A DNA stretch of 64,000 nucleotides, taken from assembly GCF_035594125.1 (NCBI RefSeq), contig NC_087157.1, positions 9,461,501-9,525,500 of the forward strand, written 5' to 3'. Positions 59,421 to 64,000 of this stretch are shown here, one piece after another (position 1 is the stretch's first letter; the number at the start of each line of letters is the position of its first letter). The notes beneath the pieces were generated by a model that was given only the letters and a program-made list of their open reading frames with translations, was not told the DNA's origin and did not search any database. Source of the DNA: Scylla paramamosain (lineage: Eukaryota; Arthropoda; Malacostraca; Decapoda; Portunidae). The position numbers were made by a program, and so were the translations under genes.

Positions 59421-60609
59421 TGTAGGGTGTAAGGAAGACGTAGTGCTTCCTTAAGACCTTTATTCCCTGGACTGCCTCGAGAGCGGCAGAGCGTACAGTG
59501 GTGCCGGGAGGGCCAACATATCGTACCGTATGCGATAGATATAACAGCTATATCCTACATCTCCCCCCCAGTTAAACATATATATGGTAAATAGCATATG
59601 GGCTTAACGGAAATACATAATGGATTATAGAATAAACACAGCCGAAAGAAGGATATACATGAGGCAACATAAGTTGGCATGCTTCCACCTGAGAAACATA
59701 AGATTCCTTAATAACATTGCATAAATAAAACAGGTTGTACAAGGGATTATACCAATAATTACAATTAAGGTGGAGAGGACTCGTCGTAGTCGGCTAACCA
59801 CTGGTAAACTGTTTACACAACTGGAATACCTCTCTCTTCATCACCGGATCGCTTAGGCCGCCCATCAACTTCCGCAGCAGCATGTATTCCGCCAAATCAT
59901 CACCACACGAAGGGCACTGAAACCCGCAGTCGGCGGCAGTCTGGGAACACTGCCTGAAGAAGTCCGAGACTGACTCACCGGGCGCCTGACGGCTACTGAA
60001 GAAGGTGCTCCACACGGCCGCCTGGTTGGTTCCCTTCAGTACCAGGTTCTCGATGGCGTCCAGTGCCTCGGTCGTCGACAGGGCCTCCCATTGCAGCAAG
60101 GTGTACCTTGTGTCCAGCGTGCGTTGCAGGGCCGGTGTGCAGAGAAGGCGGATGTGTAGCACGGCCTCCGGCGCGCCCCATTGGTTCAGCCTAACCCAGC
60201 ACTCGGCAGACCTCCTCCAGGAACGAAACGAGGCTGTGGACATCTCAGCCTCACACTTCTCCGGCGTGGCAGAGGTCGGGACTCTGGAGGCAGGCGACCG
60301 GCGTGCGAGGGCTTGTTGCATGGCCATCAGCGCCTGCTGCATCTCCAGTGTGGTGGCGAGATGGCTGCTGGGGACCCCAGGTGTCCTAGGTGTCCTGGGA
60401 GCCCTTGACGTGGTTGTGTGGAAGCGGGGCCGGCCAGCCATGGTTACTCCAATCACTGCGCCATGTAGGGTGTAAGGAAGACGCAGAGCTTCCTTAAGAC
60501 CTTTATTCCCTGGACTGCCTCGGCCCTCGAGAGCGGCAGAGCGTACAGTGGTGCCGGGAGGGCCAACATATCGTATCGTATGCGATAGATATAACAGCTA
60601 TATCCTACA
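59421..60609 (-). mobile_element. Gag-only short LTR element (TR-GAG-like)
   Basis: 1189 bp with short LTRs at 59421-59559 (139 bp) and 60464-60609 (146 bp), beginning TGTAGG and ending CCTACA. The 5-bp target duplication is CCTGT (59416-59420 and 60610-60614). Reads on the minus strand: possible primer site TGGCGCAGTGATTGG next to the 5' LTR, and polypurine tract ACTGGGGGGGAGA next to the 3' LTR. Only a gag-like frame lies inside, with no protease or RT. Confidence 0.85.
59794..60456 (-). CDS. Gag-like protein of the short LTR element
   Basis: 220 codons starting MIGVTMAGRPRFHTTTSRAP. The core (FRSWRRSAECWVRLNQWGAP, LVLKGTNQAAVWSTFF, ESVSDFFRQCSQTAADCGFQ) resembles the Gag of arthropod Ty3/Gypsy elements. 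The C-terminus has CPSCGDDLAEYMLLRKLMGG but no classical zinc knuckle, and it ends at FTSG, earlier than a full Gag. It is intact as a frame and could act in trans with another element's enzymes (inference). Confidence 0.7.
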   Translation of the reverse strand: MIGVTMAGRPRFHTTTSRAPRTPRTPGVPSSHLATTLEMQQALMAMQQALARRSPASRVPTSATPEKCEAEMSTASFRSWRRSAECWVRLNQWGAPEAVLHIRLLCTPALQRTLDTRYTLLQWEALSTTEALDAIENLVLKGTNQAAVWSTFFSSRQAPGESVSDFFRQCSQTAADCGFQCPSCGDDLAEYMLLRKLMGGLSDPVMKREVFQLCKQFTSG

Positions 60610-61309
60610 CCTGTGTATGAGTGCAGTTTTTCTTTTTCACACAGTGCTTCTCTCAATTTATTTTCTATCTGCTAGCATTATGTCATTATCCCATATATAC
60701 TTGATATATACTGCTTGATATGTCATGTGATCTCATTAGCTTTATTATGTCCTGTGTATGAGTGCAGTTTTTCTTTTTCACACAGTGCTTCTCTCAATTT
60801 AGTTTCTATCTGCTAGCATTATGTCATTATCCAATATATGCTTGATATATACTGCTTGATATGTCATGTGATCTTATTAGCTTTATTATGTCCTGTGTAT
60901 GAGTGCAGTTTTCTTTTTCATACAGTGCTTCTCTCGCTACAAATGGTTTATGCTGGGTGTGTAATATGTGTAAAATTGCATGTAGTTGTATTAAGACGTC
61001 GTCAAACGGGATATGCAACTACTATTTTTTCACAAATATCACAAGTTTTTGAGATTTAGCTTCCATTTCTAAAATCTCCCGTGTGACGTCGCCTTTATGG
61101 GCTACACTTCCTAAATGCTTGTTTTGAGTTAAAATTAACTAAAAACCCTTTGTTCTGTTTATGTGGAGTTACCATAGGGCTAATAAAATTTCATTATTAT
61201 CAACATATTTTTCCTCAGAAATTTTCCTTATGGGTTACAGATTTCTACAGATATTTTGCCAGATTTGGTCAGATTATGCATAATTCAGTCTGGCAACACT
61301 GTGTGTGGC

Positions 61310-62500
61310 GGCGGCGGCGGTGTAGTGCCATTGTGAGCGCTGCTTCACCGCCCGATATCTGTAATAATCATGGACGGCCGTAGTCATCCTGCCCACCACG
61401 GCTATCAGCAGACACCGACTCCCGTCAACAGAGGGTATTACATTATTATAGTTCGTCTACGTTGAGGTATAACGCCACACGAGCCACAGTAAGATGAGCG
61501 TGGGTTCCCTGCGTCAAAAGTTGAGTCAGCCTTAACTCTAGGAAAACAGGAGGAAAAGCCCTCAACGGGTAACGCGTTTTAGAGCTCTCCATTGAATTTA
61601 TCGCAAGAAAATGACCAAGATTCGTTCTAGAGGTGATAGAGCTCCTGAAGGTGAGGTGTGTGAGTGGTGAGTGTCCGGGGAGAGCGGTGTAGAGGCGTCC
61701 TTGCAGTGCGCGGGTCCCGGCGCCTCTGAGGTCCTCTACCCGCCATTTTGAAACCCAAGCCGTTATGGCCGACGCTAGAGCCACTGCCTTGGAAGTTTTG
61801 TGGTGATTCCTAACGTTGCAATGCGAGTGTGCCCTGTTCCAGTGTGTTGCGTTATGCCAGAAAGGCCCCAGACTGTGTTGGCGTGACCAGTGGTGATGGA
61901 AACTGTCTGAGTGGCGAGAAAACGTCGTGTGTGAGGTGAGGGACGCGTCGTGCGCCGTCCTGGACTGACTCGGGGTTTGTTGTGAGTCCGTTTGTATTGT
62001 TTCCTCGCTTTTCTCTCGTAGCGAATATGATTCCTGGGCAGACTAGACTGTGAGTATTACAAGTGTGGTTGATGTATTGTACAGTGGGAGGCTGTGGGTC
62101 ACTAGAATGGTTGTTATTGACCCAGGTGACTGGTTGCATATTTTTGCAAAAACCGTTAATAGGGTTATGCAATCAGTAGCCGCTATTATGCAGGGCTAGG
62201 CAAGGTTAAGGTTTCCCTCACTCAACCAGAGTAGATAGAGAAGTCAAGGGAGGACCGGATAGGGGGTTGTAAGTGGTTGTAGGGTTAATTTGGGAATGCC
62301 CTTGACTGTGGCCGTTAGGAGTGTGTGAAGATAGGGAAGGTCAGTAAAACGAATTTTTATCCTAGGCAGACTAGTTTCTTAAACCTCACTAACGTATTAG
62401 TGTTTGGACCAGTGCATAGCGACGAGGCCATGGCGGCAGCAAGGTTAGGCTAAGCTCCATGGGTGTACTAGTTTGAATGGAGGGCCAGCAGCCACGAGTG
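61310..62500 (+). promoter_or_regulatory. CpG-rich candidate promoter and first-exon region
   Basis: Starts with a GGC repeat and stays CpG-rich for over 1 kb, unlike the rest of the window. A YY1-like site (CGCCATTTTG at 61741-61750) is present. It probably belongs to a plus-strand gene that continues beyond the window. No splice-confirmed exon was found. Confidence 0.4.
61370..61434 (+). CDS. Possible first coding exon of an unknown gene
   Basis: An ATG in fair context (ATCATGG) opens MDGRSHPAHHGYQQTPTPVN. A weak donor (AGGGTATTA) follows at 61435. The product is unrecognised. The frame otherwise stops at 61469-61471. It could equally be chance sequence in 5' UTR. Confidence 0.2.
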
Positions 62501-62991
62501 TGTTCGGTTGTTATTCCATGCTTATTTTGTGCGCTGGACGATTATTTGTGTATTTGAAGGCGATATAGCATTAGGGATGATGGGAAGCCTCACATCTGCA
62601 GGTCTGATGTTTTCCCATGCCTTCCCTTCAGTCTACCTTAAGGGTCTCCACACCCCACAAGCCTACTGGCCTATCCAGCTTCCCATATAATGCCTTCACA
62701 TGCTTCTTCCTATCATGAGAAGCATTGTGGTGGCCTTCAGTAAGAATTAATGCCATGGAAATTTAAAATAACCCCTTTGCAATGTAGCAACATCATGGAT
62801 TTGCTCTGTTAGCTCCTAAGTGAGGCTGTAGGGTAAACTCACTCGGGGAATTTAATCTGGTGAAGTGACAAGTGTTTAAGTTTTTCACTTAATTAATATT
62901 GGCACCTGTTTAGCTGATTTCAGTTAATTTTGGATTGGCTTGGTCAGTTTAAATTTAAATTTGATTAAATTTGAATTTGTTTATTCGTACA

Positions 62992-63073
<82 letters not shown>

Positions 63074-64000
63074 TATAGTTGGCCAAATAAGCTAAGAACC
63101 GAGTGAAGCTGCATGCAGTTGGCCGGCTTTGATTGGTGTAGGAATTTGTAAAGATACCTTGACAATTCATAAGGATATCTGCCCTTCCTGATCAGCAATA
63201 TTGTTAGTGTACACAATGTGACTTGCTTACCTGTTACAAATCATGCTGTACTGTTCAATGGCAAGTGTAATTTTTTTTATGCTTCCTTGTCATGCCTGAT
63301 TAGAGAACTCACTGCAATTAATACATTTGAAATATTGGGTAACAGTGAGAAATATGCTTCTTTCTAAGGGCTTGGGAGGATTTTAAATAATTTCAGAAAA
63401 TTTAAGTGTTAAGACTGTTTTCTAGTACTTGCACAGATTAGTTGATCCTGATGTCATCCATTGACTGCATAATCATGGAGCGCTGTCATTTGATGTGTTA
63501 CTACTAAATTTTGTGTGACGTGATTGCATGCTTAAGATACAGAGTTAAAAGGGTGAAGATTGGTATCATTAATATCCTCTGTAATTTAGAGATAGGTATT
63601 CTTTGTAATAAATTTTGATGTTTTCAATGAAATAGCAACTTCTAATTTTTGTGGAAATCATTAATCTAACTAAATCTAAACTCTATGGGGGTCCAAGTTA
63701 GTGGCAAGAGTCAATTAGAGACGTCGCAGTGAGCGTTTTGATACCAGATAGCGCCAGAATTTTTAATTCTCGCTGGAAAATAAATACTTTTTGGGGCAAG
63801 GTTTTACAAGCTTACAAAGGTGTATCGTTGCACAGTAATGCGTCAGAATTTTAAGTCAATTAATTTCGTGATAACTGACAGCACATGACATTGTTTGAGC
63901 CTCTATTCATAATTTCAGATGATATTCTTAAAAGAGCCTATAAGTGTATCAAGGCAGGCAATCTGTAATTTTCTACTGACCTCAATGGAAGTATACTAAT
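62501..64000. other. No gene seen, possible intron
   Basis: AT-rich sequence with an AT microsatellite at 62995-63070 and no recognised frame, RNA gene or element. If the CpG region is a first exon, this would be its first intron. Confidence 0.5.
62995..63070. repeat. (AT)n microsatellite
   Basis: About 38 AT units. Confidence 0.95.

Larger units (their letters stand above)
59333..61000. repeat. 141-bp tandem repeat inside the hAT-like element
   Basis: The unit CCTGTGTATGAGTGCAG starts at 60610, 60751 and 60892 (period 141). A partial unit lies at 59333-59420, separated from the others by the gag-only LTR element. The last unit decays after about 60945. Confidence 0.88.
57638..61301. mobile_element. 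hAT-like DNA element carrying nested insertions
   Basis: The ends are CAGTGTTGCCAGA at 57638 and its reverse complement ending TGGCAACACTG at 61301. An 8-bp duplication TGTGTGGC flanks it (57630-57637 and 61302-61309), as for hAT elements. 3664 bp in total, of which LINE copy C and the gag-only LTR element take up about 2.3 kb. No transposase frame was seen, so it is non-autonomous. Confidence 0.82.

Noticed and set aside
59333..61000. CRISPR-like appearance of the 141-bp repeats
   Set aside because: Repeats are contiguous without unique spacers, and the genome is eukaryotic.
61446..61784. Minus-strand frame of 112 codons in the CpG region
   Set aside because: No domain; likely a chance frame in GC-rich sequence.

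Overview
The window looks like arthropod nuclear DNA, most likely from a decapod crustacean. That is inferred from three things: small exons with animal-type protein sequence in large introns, very many long AT, GT, GA and CT microsatellites, and the mix of LINE, Ty3/Gypsy, BEL/Pao, hAT and Tigger-like elements. There are no operons, Shine-Dalgarno sites or CRISPR arrays. Two host genes can be traced exon by exon, both on the minus strand.

1-26014: the 5' part of MDN1 (midasin, the giant AAA+ ATPase of 60S ribosome assembly). Seventeen exons splice in phase from the start codon at 26014 to the window edge at base 1, giving 1523 codons that cover the N-terminal domain, AAA1-AAA3 and most of AAA4. 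Its introns hold degenerate LINEs (2.3-4.9, 6.4-6.6, 8.8-10.7 and 23.5-24.7 kb), a 471-bp Tigger-like element, a MADF-like open frame and a 0.5-kb inverted repeat. 26.4-28.7 kb holds a well-preserved LINE just upstream of the MDN1 start. 28.7-33.8 kb has no gene I recognise.

33779-44686: a complete WDR5 gene (WD40 core subunit of the MLL/SET1 and other chromatin complexes) in eight coding exons. Exon 3 carries an in-frame TAG where a conserved tryptophan codon is expected. A 33-bp in-frame tandem duplication repeats the splice donor of exon 6. The last intron contains a young, same-sense Ty3/Gypsy element (34885-40419) with a textbook -1 frameshift signal between gag and pol.

47021-61301: a 14-kb nest of mobile elements. 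A LINE (copy A) is split by a BEL/Pao element with 528-bp LTRs that look identical. A second 3' fragment of the same LINE family (B) lies just upstream of copy A. A hAT-like element with 8-bp target duplications follows, and it contains a third LINE copy (C), a gag-only LTR element and a 141-bp tandem repeat. 61.3-62.5 kb is CpG-rich and may be the promoter and first exon of a plus-strand gene. If so, the nest may have split a head-to-head promoter shared with WDR5.

All calls come from reading and translating the sequence. Family names rest on recognised motifs, not on database searches.
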